NCBI GenBank assembly: GCA_002632265.1
Contig: NQOV01000011.1
Coordinates: forward strand, 1 to 38,565
DNA: 38,565 bases
Direction of reading: 5' to 3'
DNA from: Rhodospirillaceae bacterium MC!
GTDB taxonomy: Bacteria; Pseudomonadota; Alphaproteobacteria; MC1
Part shown: positions 24,183 to 33,543 of the stretch, one piece after another
Layout of the letters: each line of letters starts with the position of its first letter
How positions within the stretch are numbered: position 1 is the stretch's first letter
Notes under the pieces: generated by a model
The model's input: the letters and a program-made list of their open reading frames with translations, nothing else
Told to the model about the DNA's origin: nothing
The model's database searches: none
Translations under genes and position numbers: made by a program

Positions 24183-24329
24183 TAAAATAACAATATATGA
24201 TAAGTATTTTTATTTGTGTTTCTATTATTGTGTGTGCTTATCTTTGCGGGTCTACATGGTAGTAAAAGAAAGATCTTAAAAAAAAGTGGTTTTTTTTCTT
24301 AAGGTCTTGGTTTTTTTGGGGGTGGTTTT

Positions 24330-24932
24330 TTACTTCTTATGTTTATTCTTGCGGTTATGGGCGATTTTTAGGACTTTGATGAGTTCTAGGGCTAGGGATT
24401 TGGCTTGTTTTATTTCGGATTTTGACATGTGGGGTTCGAGTTGGGAGTGGAGGACGTTGGTTTTTAGGTTGGAGTTGTGCATTGATACGTATGCCCAGGC
24501 GTAGGCGTTTATGTAGCTTTTTGTTGTGCCTTGGCCGTTGATGTACATGCCTGCTACGATGTCTTGGTCTCGGACGTTGCCAGCTTTTGCGGATTCGGTG
24601 TACCAGTATAGGGCTTTTTTGTAGTCTTGTTTGATGTCTTTGCCTTGGAAGTATAGGCGTCCTAGGGTTGATTGGGCGTAGATGTTTCCGCCGTTTGCGG
24701 ATTTGGTGTACCAGTATATGGCTTGTTTTGTGTCTTTTTTTACGCCGTGTCCGAAAGCGTAAAGAACGCCTAAATTAAATTGAGCTTTGGTGTTGTTTTT
24801 CTTGGCTAATTTGGTCATACATGCGAGTTTCATTTGGCTTTTATTGCACAAAGCTACAGCCTTATCTACCTTAGAGAATGCTAAAGTAGGTAATAATAAT
24901 ATACATAATAATGTTATAATGATTTTTTTCAT
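24330..24932 (-). CDS. Exported Sel1-repeat protein
   Basis: The 200-residue product has a signal peptide (MKKIIITLLCILLLPTLAFS) and three or so Sel1-like TPR repeats: AQFNLGVLYAFGHGVKKDTKQAIYWYTKSA, AQSTLGRLYFQGKDIKQDYKKALYWY, and a weaker DQDIVAGMYINGQGTTKSYINAYAW. Two Cys occur before the repeats. Such proteins scaffold protein-protein contacts in the periplasm, including envelope signalling and host interaction, but no partner is evident. AGGA lies eight bases before the ATG. The 3' half is strikingly C-rich on the coding strand while the 5' end is AT-rich. The basic tail ends NRKNKHKK. Confidence 0.87.
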   Translation of the reverse strand: MKKIIITLLCILLLPTLAFSKVDKAVALCNKSQMKLACMTKLAKKNNTKAQFNLGVLYAFGHGVKKDTKQAIYWYTKSANGGNIYAQSTLGRLYFQGKDIKQDYKKALYWYTESAKAGNVRDQDIVAGMYINGQGTTKSYINAYAWAYVSMHNSNLKTNVLHSQLEPHMSKSEIKQAKSLALELIKVLKIAHNRKNKHKK

Positions 24933-25038
24933 GGTTTTTCCTAGAATGTAAGGTTTTAGTATGCTTTTATACTATCAAAATCTTCAAGAAATATCAAGTA
25001 AAATATTAAGTATTACTAATTAGGGGCGAGAAAATGAG

Positions 25039-25707
25039 TTAATATATAAAAGGGATTAGTTTTTTGGTGGTGGCCATATAAATAGGGAAATCGTCGGAGT
25101 ATTGTTCAGCGAGATCTTTATTTAATGTGGGGATGTGATAATATATGAAAGATAGCACCATAACAATCGGCAGAATTAAGGATGTGAGATTTAATAAAGT
25201 TCCCAAACCTAACAAACAAAAGCCCCAGCACCAAATAACATCGCCGAAGTAATTGATGTGCATGGAATATTTAAATAAGCCTTTAGTATATAAACGTCCT
25301 TGGCTTGTGGGTAATTTTTTCCATTTGTAACGTTGATATTCTGCATAAGTACCGATAAATAAACCAAAAACATATAAGATTATCGCCATGGCGTCCAATA
25401 TGCCGACAGAGTGGGGATTTGTCATGGCACTAAGGGCGAAAATAATTTCAATAAGTGCGATCCATAGGGAAACGCCGATTACTTCCACATAGGATAATTT
25501 TCTTTTCATAATGATAAAATTAGTAAAAGCTAAACGTAAGATATAAAGCATAATAAAGCCTAAAACTATCAACATTCTTAGGACGTTACTACGACTAAAA
25601 AACATCCCATATAAGAATAGAACAACAAAAAGTATAACTATATTTAGTAACATAAATAGGATTTTTGCCTTAGTGGATTCGCTTGTGCTTTTGTGTATAT
25701 TTTCCAT
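25039..25707 (-). CDS. DUF1295 / isoprenylcysteine methyltransferase-like membrane protein
   Basis: This 222-residue integral membrane protein has about six hydrophobic segments and a conserved C-terminal block: GLFKYSMHINYFGDVIWCWGFCLLGLG, then EQYSDDFPIYMATTKKLIPFIY. This matches the 'G-L-(W/F)-x-Y-(S/T)-x-H-x-N-Y-F-G-E' pattern of DUF1295 proteins, which are related to steroid 5-alpha-reductase and isoprenylcysteine carboxyl methyltransferase. In this family the block is thought to bind SAM or NADPH and act on a lipid. The Pro usual in RHPNYFG is Ile here. It starts 2 bp after miaB and is likely cotranscribed. The substrate is unknown. Confidence 0.75.
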   Translation of the reverse strand: MENIHKSTSESTKAKILFMLLNIVILFVVLFLYGMFFSRSNVLRMLIVLGFIMLYILRLAFTNFIIMKRKLSYVEVIGVSLWIALIEIIFALSAMTNPHSVGILDAMAIILYVFGLFIGTYAEYQRYKWKKLPTSQGRLYTKGLFKYSMHINYFGDVIWCWGFCLLGLGTLLNLTSLILPIVMVLSFIYYHIPTLNKDLAEQYSDDFPIYMATTKKLIPFIY

Positions 25708-25709
25708 GA

Positions 25710-27059
25710 TTATATAACCAACTCCCCTTCAAGGCTAAATTTAGAGGCACTGATAATTTTTAAATTTACTAGCTGATTCATGTAGCTCTCATCCATAAGA
25801 CAATGCACCGCTTGCATATAAGGGCTACGTCCTACGAGTTGGCCGTCTCTTCTGCCTGTGGATTCCATAAGAACGCTTAGGGTTTTTCCCACTAGATTAT
25901 CATTAAATGTCTGTTGGCTTTCGCTGATTGCTTGTTGTAAAATGGATAATCTTTCGGCTTTTATCTGATCGTTAACTTGCTTGGGTAAAACCGATGCGGG
26001 AGTGCCTGGGCGTGGGCTATAAGTAAAGGAATAGGCAGAGGCATAGCCTACTTTTTTCACTACACCAAGGGTATCTTGGAAATCCTGTTCGCTTTCGCCT
26101 GGGAAGCCGACGATAAAATCTCCCGATAGGGCGATATCGTGGCGGACGTTTCTTAAACTCTCAAAGATATTTAAATATTCTTCAACTGTATGATTTCGAT
26201 TCATGGCCTTGAGTATCTTATTACTACCGCTTTGAATTGGTAGATGTAAATAGGGCATTAGTTTTTCGATATTCCCATGGGCATCAATGAGATCTTGAGT
26301 CATTTCTGACGGATAGCTAGTAACATAGCGGATTCTTTTAAGATCTTTAATCTCGGCAAGTTTGTGGATAAGTTCGCCTAAATTCTCTTCTCTACCGTGC
26401 TTGCCTACGCCGTGCCAATTGTTGACATTCTGACCCAATAGGGTGATTTCCATGACGCCGTTATCTACTAGATGTTGAGCCTCATCCATAATCGCTTGAG
26501 TTGAGCGAGAATATTCCGCTCCACGAGTGTAAGGAACAACGCAATAAGTGCAGAATTTATCACATCCTTCTTGAACGGCTAAAAAGGCGGCTTTGCCTTC
26601 TACTCTTGGCTTGGGCATGTGATCAAACTTAATTTCTTCTGGGAAATCCGTATTGAGTACGCCTTTACCGTCAACCTTTCGCATGGTTTTTGCGATCATT
26701 TCTGGTAATTTGTGATAGGATTGGGGGCCAAATACCATATTTACCCACGGCGAGCGTTTCATGATCTCTTCGCCTTGGGCTTGGGCGACACATCCTGCAA
26801 CGGCGATGATCATATCTCCGCCCTTATCGAGCTTTTTCTTTTTAATTCGTCCTAATTCGGAAAAAACTTTCTCACTTGCCTTTTCTCGAATGTGGCAGGT
26901 GTTTAATATTAATAAGTCGGCCTCTGCGTCGTTTTCTGTGATTTCATAACCGAGCGGTAAGACGATATCTTCCATGCGTGAACTATCGTATACATTCATT
27001 TGACAACCGTAAGTTTTAATGTGTAGCTTTTTCTTCTCCATATTCTTAGTATGCTCCAT
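25710..27059 (-). CDS. miaB: tRNA-2-methylthio-N6-isopentenyladenosine synthase MiaB
   Basis: This 449-residue radical-SAM methylthiotransferase adds the 2-methylthio group to i6A37 of tRNAs. The N-terminal domain has Cys19 (TYGCQMN), Cys55 (NTCHIREKA) and Cys90 (AGCVAQ), which bind one 4Fe-4S cluster. The radical-SAM cluster ligands are Cys166, Cys170 and Cys173 (EGCDKFCTYCVVPYTRG). GDFIVGFPGE follows, and the C-terminal TRAM domain (GKTLSVLMEST...GRSPYMQAVH) ends the protein. The length is typical. A second in-frame ATG six codons on (27041) is a possible start. The DUF1295-like gene follows immediately. MiaA is not in the window. Confidence 0.95.
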   Translation of the reverse strand: MEHTKNMEKKKLHIKTYGCQMNVYDSSRMEDIVLPLGYEITENDAEADLLILNTCHIREKASEKVFSELGRIKKKKLDKGGDMIIAVAGCVAQAQGEEIMKRSPWVNMVFGPQSYHKLPEMIAKTMRKVDGKGVLNTDFPEEIKFDHMPKPRVEGKAAFLAVQEGCDKFCTYCVVPYTRGAEYSRSTQAIMDEAQHLVDNGVMEITLLGQNVNNWHGVGKHGREENLGELIHKLAEIKDLKRIRYVTSYPSEMTQDLIDAHGNIEKLMPYLHLPIQSGSNKILKAMNRNHTVEEYLNIFESLRNVRHDIALSGDFIVGFPGESEQDFQDTLGVVKKVGYASAYSFTYSPRPGTPASVLPKQVNDQIKAERLSILQQAISESQQTFNDNLVGKTLSVLMESTGRRDGQLVGRSPYMQAVHCLMDESYMNQLVNLKIISASKFSLEGELVI

Positions 27060-27169
27060 TCTTATTAATTATGAAATCAATGCTTATGATCCTAATAAAG
27101 GCTTATAAACTTGGGTTCAACTCTTACCTTAATCCCTTAGGATTCACTGGCTTGAGCCTATTGGCTCTC

Positions 27170-27285
27170 GGTTCTCGGTTACTCGGTTGACTTTTGGGCC
27201 CACTGACTCGTTAATCTGTTGACTCTTAAGTCCGCTGACTCTTGGGTCCGCTGACTCTTGGGTCCGTTGACCCTTGACTCTCGGA
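27170..27285. repeat. Degenerate 7-bp and 16-bp tandem repeats upstream of miaB
   Basis: TCTCGGT-like heptamers near 27175-27200 are followed by three 16-bp units beginning TGACTCTT at 27220, 27236 and 27252, with diverged copies on both sides. They lie between the DUF4167 gene stop and miaB. This interval has higher G+C than the flanks. No terminator or promoter is clear. Confidence 0.7.
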
Positions 27286-28614
27286 TTAGTCGGGTTTTGG
27301 GTTTTTTCTTGGGCGACCTCTAGGTCTTGGAACTTTTACTACTTCTTCTTTAGCTTTGGCTGTTTTAGCTTTAACAGTCTTTTTAGCGGTTGCGGTTGTT
27401 GTTGCTTTAGGCTTTCTCCCTCTTTTTGCCTTAGGCTTTTCAGCTGTCTCAACTGCTGTTGTATCAACCGATACTACTTTAGGCTTTCTCCCTCTTTTTG
27501 CTTTAGGTTTTTCGGCTGTCTCAACTGTTGTTGTATCAACCGATACTACTTTAGGCTTTCTTCCTCTTTTTGCCTTAGGTTTTTCGGCTGTCTCAACTGC
27601 TGTTGATTTAACTGATGTTGTCTCAATCGCTGTTGATTTTTTGGCTTGGGTTTTGGAAGTTTTTGCAGTTGCTGATTTTTTCTTGTAAGGTCCTCTCTTG
27701 GCTCTTTTTGTCCCTGTTGTGGTTTCCTTGGTATCTTTCGATTTTACATCTGTTGACCCTTTAACATCTGTTGATGTCTTAATATCCGCTGTCTTAGTAT
27801 CTGCTGATTTTAGCTCTGCCGATGTAACATCCGCTGATTTAACATCCGCTGATGTTTTTGGGCTTGACAGTTTGAAACTACGACGTTTTGGAGTGGTGGT
27901 TTCCTCTGTAAGTGGTTTGCTTACAAGACTATCACTGGTAGATTTACGAGGTCTGCCTCTTCTTAAGACTTTAGGTTCGTCGTTATCTAAAACGGTTTTA
28001 TTATTTCTAAAGCGAGTATTTGGCTCTCTTTTACCCACTGGTTTATCGTCTGATTTGATCTTAATGGTTTTTATAACTCGTTTTCTTGCTGATGAGCTTT
28101 CACTTTGTGAATCATTATCATCATGAGAATGAGAATGTAAATGCGACGAAGAATGCGAATGAGACGAAGAATGAGACGAAGAATGCGAATGAGACGAAGA
28201 ATGAGACGAAGAATGCGACGGAGCATGAGAATGGGATGGAGTGTGATGACTCGAACCATTAAAAGAACTTGAATCATCACTAAAATCGTTATTATTATGC
28301 TCATCGGATGAATAATCATCATCAAAGGAAGATTTAAGACCTTTATATACGCCATTTTCTGTATTATTGGCTAATCTTTTATAATAATCAGCAAATTGGA
28401 ATAATTCTTCTTTTAATAGGGCGTCGTTTAGAGTTTCATAAGCGAGAGATCTATATTTATCTGCCAACTGCTTGGCTGTACCTTTTAATCTCCCTGTAGG
28501 TCCATTACTATCAAGCACTCGTATTTGGCGGTTGCTTTGATAATTACGGTTGTTATTTCTCATGCCTCTTTTATTATTATGAGTAGTGTGCTTCATTTTA
28601 TATGATCTTTCCAT
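27286..28614 (-). CDS. DUF4167 protein with His/Ser-rich linker and AT-hook tail
   Basis: Up to 442 residues long. The start at 28614 has no clear ribosome-binding site; an ATG at 28596 has GGAAAG ten bases before it and may be preferred. Residues about 20-90 are a DUF4167 domain: basic Asn/Arg-rich lead, then RVLDSNGPTGRLKGTAKQLADKYRSLA and ELFQFADYYKRLAN. This family is largely alphaproteobacterial. Next comes a Ser/His linker (SHSSSHSHSS-type repeats). The C-terminal half is Lys/Thr-rich with AT-hook-like RRGRPRK, RGRKPK (three times) and RGRPRK, including near-identical 23-residue repeats (69-bp DNA repeats near 27400-27600). The tail resembles histone-H1-like DNA-binding proteins. It probably binds nucleic acid; the exact role is unknown. 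Confidence 0.85.
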   Translation of the reverse strand: MERSYKMKHTTHNNKRGMRNNNRNYQSNRQIRVLDSNGPTGRLKGTAKQLADKYRSLAYETLNDALLKEELFQFADYYKRLANNTENGVYKGLKSSFDDDYSSDEHNNNDFSDDSSSFNGSSHHTPSHSHAPSHSSSHSSSHSHSSSHSSSHSHSSSHLHSHSHDDNDSQSESSSARKRVIKTIKIKSDDKPVGKREPNTRFRNNKTVLDNDEPKVLRRGRPRKSTSDSLVSKPLTEETTTPKRRSFKLSSPKTSADVKSADVTSAELKSADTKTADIKTSTDVKGSTDVKSKDTKETTTGTKRAKRGPYKKKSATAKTSKTQAKKSTAIETTSVKSTAVETAEKPKAKRGRKPKVVSVDTTTVETAEKPKAKRGRKPKVVSVDTTAVETAEKPKAKRGRKPKATTTATAKKTVKAKTAKAKEEVVKVPRPRGRPRKNPKPD

Positions 28615-28823
28615 ATGGTAATAATAAGTTATAGGGAATAATAATTAATTCTAGATTAATTGTTTTATGTGGTCTTGATAAACATATCAACAATCCTATA
28701 AATGTGATTAATTTAAGAATACACTAAAAAAAATTATATTTCAAGTATATTTTACTTATTCCTTTACATTACTTTATATTCCAAAGAAAATAAGAGTTGT
28801 TATCTTATAATTTATAGACTATA

Positions 28824-29600
28824 ATGATAAATATGAAGTATATAGATCAAGGGATAATTATCCATAAAATACCCTATATGGAAAATGATTACATACTATC
28901 CATTTTTAGCGAAAAGAATGGGATAATAAAAGGCGTATGTAAATATGCTAACACGAAAAAAAATAAAAATAACTACGAAGTGGGAACGCTCGTCGATTAT
29001 ATCTGGTCAGCAAAGTTGGAAAATAATTTGGGAACATTCCAAATGGAAGTAATAAAAAACTATCCTGCTTTAGCTTTTAATAATCTGCTTGCCATGTTGG
29101 GAATCCAGTCTCTTTGTGCTGTATGCTACGATATCTTACCAGAACGAGCAGAAAATACCAAACTCTATCATGGATTAATTACCATTTTTGATAATATACA
29201 TGATGATCATATCTGGCTTGCTCTGTTCATCCGCTGGGAGATCCAACTTTTAGCAGAACTGGGCCAGCCCTTAAATACAAAAGAATGTGCCTTAAGTGGT
29301 AAAAGTGATAATATCCGCTATCTTTCGCCAAAAACAGGGGACGGGGTTTCGATCAATTTAGCTACTCCGTGGATTGATAAATTACTAACCGTTCCCTATT
29401 TTATAAGTAACAATCTTGATGATAAAATAAGGGCAGATTGCGAATACTTTCAAGAAGTAGTTTACGGTTTAGAGCTTACAGAATTCTTTTTAATCAAGAC
29501 CTTACAAGAATATAATAAAAATAATTTGCCAAATGCTAGAAAAATGTTATACTCTAAACTGTTAAAAATAAAACAAGAATGTAATACATCATTAAGTTAG
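28824..29600 (+). CDS. recO: DNA repair protein RecO
   Basis: This 258-residue protein has the RecO layout. An N-terminal OB fold (YIDQGIIIHKIPYMENDYILSIFSEKNGIIKGVCK) is followed by a helical domain (LAMLGIQSLCAVCYDILPERAENTKLYHGLITIFD) and LFIRWEIQLLAELGQPLN, ending with a family-like KECALSGKSDNIRYLSPKTG. RecO loads RecA on SSB-coated DNA with RecR in gap repair. The zinc-finger cysteines of some RecOs are absent. An ATG three codons later (28833) matches the usual family start better; neither has a strong ribosome-binding site. parC follows after 145 bp, an order common in alphaproteobacteria. Confidence 0.88.
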   Translation: MINMKYIDQGIIIHKIPYMENDYILSIFSEKNGIIKGVCKYANTKKNKNNYEVGTLVDYIWSAKLENNLGTFQMEVIKNYPALAFNNLLAMLGIQSLCAVCYDILPERAENTKLYHGLITIFDNIHDDHIWLALFIRWEIQLLAELGQPLNTKECALSGKSDNIRYLSPKTGDGVSINLATPWIDKLLTVPYFISNNLDDKIRADCEYFQEVVYGLELTEFFLIKTLQEYNKNNLPNARKMLYSKLLKIKQECNTSLS

Positions 29601-29745
29601 CCATATTAAATTAGATATTCTAAATTTAATTTGGAATAGTTAAATGAGATAAGTAAAGTAAATGAAATGGGTTGTATTTTCAATTCTATCATTCTACAAC
29701 TAAGTATTTAAAACTAAGTATTTAAAATTAGGGACGAATTTTAAA

Positions 29746-31959
29746 ATGAGCAATGACACAAACGTTATAGATATTACTTTAAAAAAAGCACTAAGTGAAC
29801 GCTACTTAAGTTATGCTTTATCAACTATCACCGCCAGATCCTTACCAGATGTAAGGGACGGCTTAAAGCCTGTACATCGCAGATTATTATACGCCATGCG
29901 TCAATTACGCCTTAATCCAGAATTCGGCTTTAAAAAATGTGCAAGAGTGGTAGGTGATGTTATCGGTAAGTATCATCCCCATGGCGACGCTTCTGTCTAT
30001 GAGGCACTTGTCCGCCTAGCTCAAGATTTTTCCGTAAGATATACTTTAGTCGAAGGTCAAGGAAATTTCGGTAATATCGATGGCGATAGCCCTGCAGCCA
30101 TGCGTTATACGGAATCCAAACTAACTATAGCGGCCTCTCTACTTATGGACGGCTTGGACGAAAACGCTGTCGATATGATCCCAACCTACGACGGCGAAGA
30201 CAGTGAACCATATGTTATGCCTTCTGCATTCCCCAATGTATTAGCCAATGGCTCAACAGGTATCGCCGTGGGTATGGCTACCAACATCCCACCGCATAAT
30301 ATGTCCGAACTTCTTGACGGATGTTTACAGATCTTAAAAAATCCTGATATATCAGTGGATAGCCTGTGTAAATACATTCCTGCTCCCGATTTCCCTACAG
30401 GGGGAATTCTAATCACTCCTAAGGAAAGCATAATCAATGCCTACAAAACAGGACGAGGTAAATTTGTGACTCGCTCCAAATGGGAAGTGGAAGAACAATC
30501 TCGTGGGGCTTACAAGATCATTGTTACAGAAATCCCTTATTTAGTAAAGAAATCTAAACTAATCGAAAACATCGCCACTTTACTAATCGATAAAAAATTA
30601 CCCCTACTTGCTGATATCATGGATGAATCGGCAGAAGATATCCGTATCGTATTAGAACCACGTAACAGATCGGTAAAACCTGAACAGTTAATGGAGCAGT
30701 TGTTTTCTGCCACCCAATTACAGACAAGTTATTCCATGAATCTAAATGTAATTGATATTGATCAAACGCCAAAAGTTATGCCCTTAAAGGATATCTTGCA
30801 ATCCTTTTTAACTCATAGACAAAATGTCTTAACTCGTCGTTCTCAATTTAGATTGGATAAGATCCTTTATCGTTTGGAAATTTTAGCTGGTTATTTAATC
30901 GCCTATAAAAATCTTGATGAAATCATCCGTATCATTCGAGAAGAAGATGAGCCAAAAGAAGAACTAATCGCCACTTTTAGCTTAACAGATCTGCAAGCGG
31001 ATTCCATTTTAAATATGCGTTTGCGTGCCTTAAGAAAACTCGAAGAAGATAAAATCAAAACAGAACATGAAGATCTCTCAAGCGAACGTAAGGAAATCGA
31101 ATCCCTATTAGCAAGTGAAGATATGCAATGGGCTTGCATAAAAGATCAACTTAGCGAAACTAAAAAACTCTTTTCGAAAAAAACCGCTCTCGGAAAAAGA
31201 AAAACTATCATAAGCGATGCTCCTGATATTGATTTCGATCCTAATGAAACATTCATCGAAAAAGAACCAATTACCGTAGTATGTTCGAAACTCGGTTGGA
31301 TTCGCTCCTTTAAAGGCCATGATATCAGCCAAGATACCATAAAATACAAAGACGGCGACGAAGAAAAATTCGTAATGAACGCCTATACCACAGATAAGGT
31401 CTTGATCCTTTCAAGTACTGGTAAATTCTATACTGTCAACGCCGATAAACTGCCACACGCTCGAGGCCACGGCGAACCAATTAACCTAATCATCAACACC
31501 GAAGGCAACGAAAAAATCCTCCATATGTTCATTTATACTAAGGATTCTAAATTGCTTCTGGTATCTCAAGAAACCAATAAAGGCTTTATTGTTGAAGAAA
31601 ATAGCGTCATAGCTCAAACCAAAAACGGTAAGCAAGTCATGGTTAACGGTACTCCAGCTTTCTGCCTACCTGTAACCGAAGATCACATCGCTATCATGGG
31701 TACAAACCGCAAAATGCTAATCATCCCCACCGACACAATCCCAATCCAAACCAAAGGCCAAGGCGTTATCCTCCAAAAATACAAAAGTGCAAAAATGTCC
31801 GACATCATCTGCCTAAACATAACCGAAAGCCTTACATGGCGTACCAACACCACCTTACGAGAAGTCAAAAACCTCGACCTCTGGCTCGGCAAACGCTCCC
31901 AAATCGGACAAACCGCCCCCCACGGCTTCCCTAAAGATAATAAATTCTTTAGACCGTAA
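29746..31959 (+). CDS. parC: DNA topoisomerase IV subunit A
   Basis: This 737-residue protein is the DNA-cutting subunit that, with ParE, separates daughter chromosomes. It starts with [37 protein letters not shown]. It contains the [19 protein letters not shown] quinolone-region motif and the catalytic Tyr121 in [10 protein letters not shown], followed by the tower and coiled coil, and a C-terminal beta-pinwheel of about 220 residues. The residue aligned with E. coli Ser80 appears to be Ala82, which I recall as common in alphaproteobacterial ParC. Length fits ParC rather than GyrA, and no GyrA box was seen. It lies downstream of recO. The 3' end becomes rich in C-ending codons. Confidence 0.95.
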   Translation: MSNDTNVIDITLKKALSERYLSYALSTITARSLPDVRDGLKPVHRRLLYAMRQLRLNPEFGFKKCARVVGDVIGKYHPHGDASVYEALVRLAQDFSVRYTLVEGQGNFGNIDGDSPAAMRYTESKLTIAASLLMDGLDENAVDMIPTYDGEDSEPYVMPSAFPNVLANGSTGIAVGMATNIPPHNMSELLDGCLQILKNPDISVDSLCKYIPAPDFPTGGILITPKESIINAYKTGRGKFVTRSKWEVEEQSRGAYKIIVTEIPYLVKKSKLIENIATLLIDKKLPLLADIMDESAEDIRIVLEPRNRSVKPEQLMEQLFSATQLQTSYSMNLNVIDIDQTPKVMPLKDILQSFLTHRQNVLTRRSQFRLDKILYRLEILAGYLIAYKNLDEIIRIIREEDEPKEELIATFSLTDLQADSILNMRLRALRKLEEDKIKTEHEDLSSERKEIESLLASEDMQWACIKDQLSETKKLFSKKTALGKRKTIISDAPDIDFDPNETFIEKEPITVVCSKLGWIRSFKGHDISQDTIKYKDGDEEKFVMNAYTTDKVLILSSTGKFYTVNADKLPHARGHGEPINLIINTEGNEKILHMFIYTKDSKLLLVSQETNKGFIVEENSVIAQTKNGKQVMVNGTPAFCLPVTEDHIAIMGTNRKMLIIPTDTIPIQTKGQGVILQKYKSAKMSDIICLNITESLTWRTNTTLREVKNLDLWLGKRSQIGQTAPHGFPKDNKFFRP

Positions 31960-31981
31960 AAACGTTATACCCACATAACCA

Positions 31982-32047
31982 CCCTACTTTCAAGATGTGG
32001 ATAGGTAAATGTGTACAACATCGGTATGTTTAACATACCGATGTTGT
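31982..32047. repeat. Intergenic repeat plus perfect 16-bp hairpin after parC
   Basis: A diverged CCCACTTTCAG-family segment (31982-32010) is followed by ACAACATCGGTATGTT (32015-32030), one T, and the exact reverse complement AACATACCGATGTTGT (32032-32047). The hairpin sits between the convergent parC and acyltransferase genes. It may serve both as a transcription end, though no T tract follows on either strand. The stem resembles that of the repeat after guaA. Confidence 0.8.
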
Positions 32048-32075
32048 ATTGGAAAGATCAAGAGTTAAACTTATC

Positions 32076-33455
32076 TCAAAGATACTTTTTCAATCTTAAT
32101 ACTGGCTTTTCGATGATGTGCCATGAGAGTATTGCTAGGGCTAGGATGATTGCATAAAGGAAAATTAGCTCTATGGTTGGGTTGTGAAATATGCGGAAAA
32201 CTGGCAAAAACAATATGGGACAATGTATTAAATATATACCATAGCTATAATCTCCGTATTTTGTCCATAACTGGATTCTAAGAAGAGATCCGCAAGCTAT
32301 GGTTAAGTAGGGTATTATAAACATCTGACCTATGGTAAATGCCGTAGGGCTATTGCGTCCTATTATTAAAACAATAAACAAATAGGCAAAAATCACACAT
32401 AAAATCACATGCTTATTACATATAATGTGATCTTTATATAAATACATTAACGCACCAACCATAAAACACGGAAACAAACCGAAGAAAGCATAGTTATGAT
32501 TTTTCTCATGCAATGTATTCATTAATGTATTATCCGCCCCACTAAAATGAAAAATATTTGTGCCATGAAGATATAAAATTAAATCTAAAGCTATAAATAA
32601 ACAAGTTGCTATTAATATAAAAATTCTATTTTTATTAGATATTGTATATAATACTAGTAAAACTAAATAACTTAAAAATTCTATTTTTAAGGTCCAAGAT
32701 GAACCAAAATTAAATACTCCTATATTTACAACACCATTAAAAGCTTGCAAAAAAACTTGCCCTCTAAATGCTTGTATATTATGACCATAAAACATCCAAG
32801 CTACAATTACTACTGTAAGAAACAAAGGAAAAACCCTTAAAACTCTTTTTAATAAAAATTCTTTACTAGTTTTTGAATTGTCCAAACTTTGCACCATAAA
32901 AAAACCACTTATAGCAAAAAAACCATACACAGACAAACAACCAATATCATATGGAAATAAATTACTAAATAAGCTTATATTTAGCGAATGAAAAAGAAAA
33001 TAAACATGACACAAAAAAACACAAGTAGCCAAAATAAATCTCAACAAATTAAAACCATTATTTTTATAATCATAAACATCGGATAAAGTTTGGGGGTTAG
33101 TAGTGGAATCTTTTTTTAAAGTGAATAACCAAAATAGCAGACCGAAGAATATTATAAAAGACAAAATAATGTCAGGAACATAATGAGAGTGGCGGTCTCG
33201 GTATTCGAAGGCGAAGAGGATTGAGAATAAAAACAAACCACAAAATAACTTTTTAGTAGAATGCTTTAGTTGTTCTAAAAGGAATTGGTCGACGTAGATA
33301 TATACAGCGATGAAAATAATAGGCATAAAAAAAACTAGATTGCTTTTTAAGTGGGGTAGGTGGTGGATTTTGTGGTATAGGGAAAAGAATGAGATTATTG
33401 AAATTAATAACAATAGGCCATACTTTAGTTTGTATGATAAGATCTTGTTTAGCAT
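32076..33455 (-). CDS. Acyltransferase-3 (OafA-like) membrane protein, copy A
   Basis: This 459-residue multi-spanning inner-membrane protein has an unusual N-terminal block of about four membrane helices (1-130). An acyltransferase-3 domain follows: NLLRFILATCVFLCHVYFL (with the conserved Arg and His), GFFAISGFFMVQSLDNSKTSKEFLLKR, RVFPLF, SSWTLKIEFLSYLVLL (with the conserved Glu), GDYSYGIYLIHCPIL, and the C-terminus WHIIEKPVLRLKKYL. The family transfers acetyl or other acyl groups to sugars of lipopolysaccharide, capsule or peptidoglycan. It is the last of three tandem paralogs. Blocks of DNA are identical to copy B (32601-32767 against 34063-34229), pointing to gene conversion. Confidence 0.88.
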   Translation of the reverse strand: MLNKILSYKLKYGLLLLISIISFFSLYHKIHHLPHLKSNLVFFMPIIFIAVYIYVDQFLLEQLKHSTKKLFCGLFLFSILFAFEYRDRHSHYVPDIILSFIIFFGLLFWLFTLKKDSTTNPQTLSDVYDYKNNGFNLLRFILATCVFLCHVYFLFHSLNISLFSNLFPYDIGCLSVYGFFAISGFFMVQSLDNSKTSKEFLLKRVLRVFPLFLTVVIVAWMFYGHNIQAFRGQVFLQAFNGVVNIGVFNFGSSWTLKIEFLSYLVLLVLYTISNKNRIFILIATCLFIALDLILYLHGTNIFHFSGADNTLMNTLHEKNHNYAFFGLFPCFMVGALMYLYKDHIICNKHVILCVIFAYLFIVLIIGRNSPTAFTIGQMFIIPYLTIACGSLLRIQLWTKYGDYSYGIYLIHCPILFLPVFRIFHNPTIELIFLYAIILALAILSWHIIEKPVLRLKKYL

Positions 33456-33543
33456 AATTTTTTCCTGTGAGTATGTTTTAGAGATGATGTATTAAAACAT
33501 ATTCATAGTAGAAGATCAAGGATTATTTATAGTTAAACTTGTC

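Larger units (their letters stand above)
23636..24329. other. 694-bp intergenic repeat region
   Basis: No gene is supported here. It contains the long inverted repeat at 23713-23813, isolated MITE-type left end CTGGCCTAAA at 23837, the complete MITE-like element at 23954-24097, a segment at 24100-24175 homologous in inverted orientation to 400-478, and a heptanucleotide tract at 24159-24182. guaA and the Sel1 gene converge on it. Confidence 0.75.
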
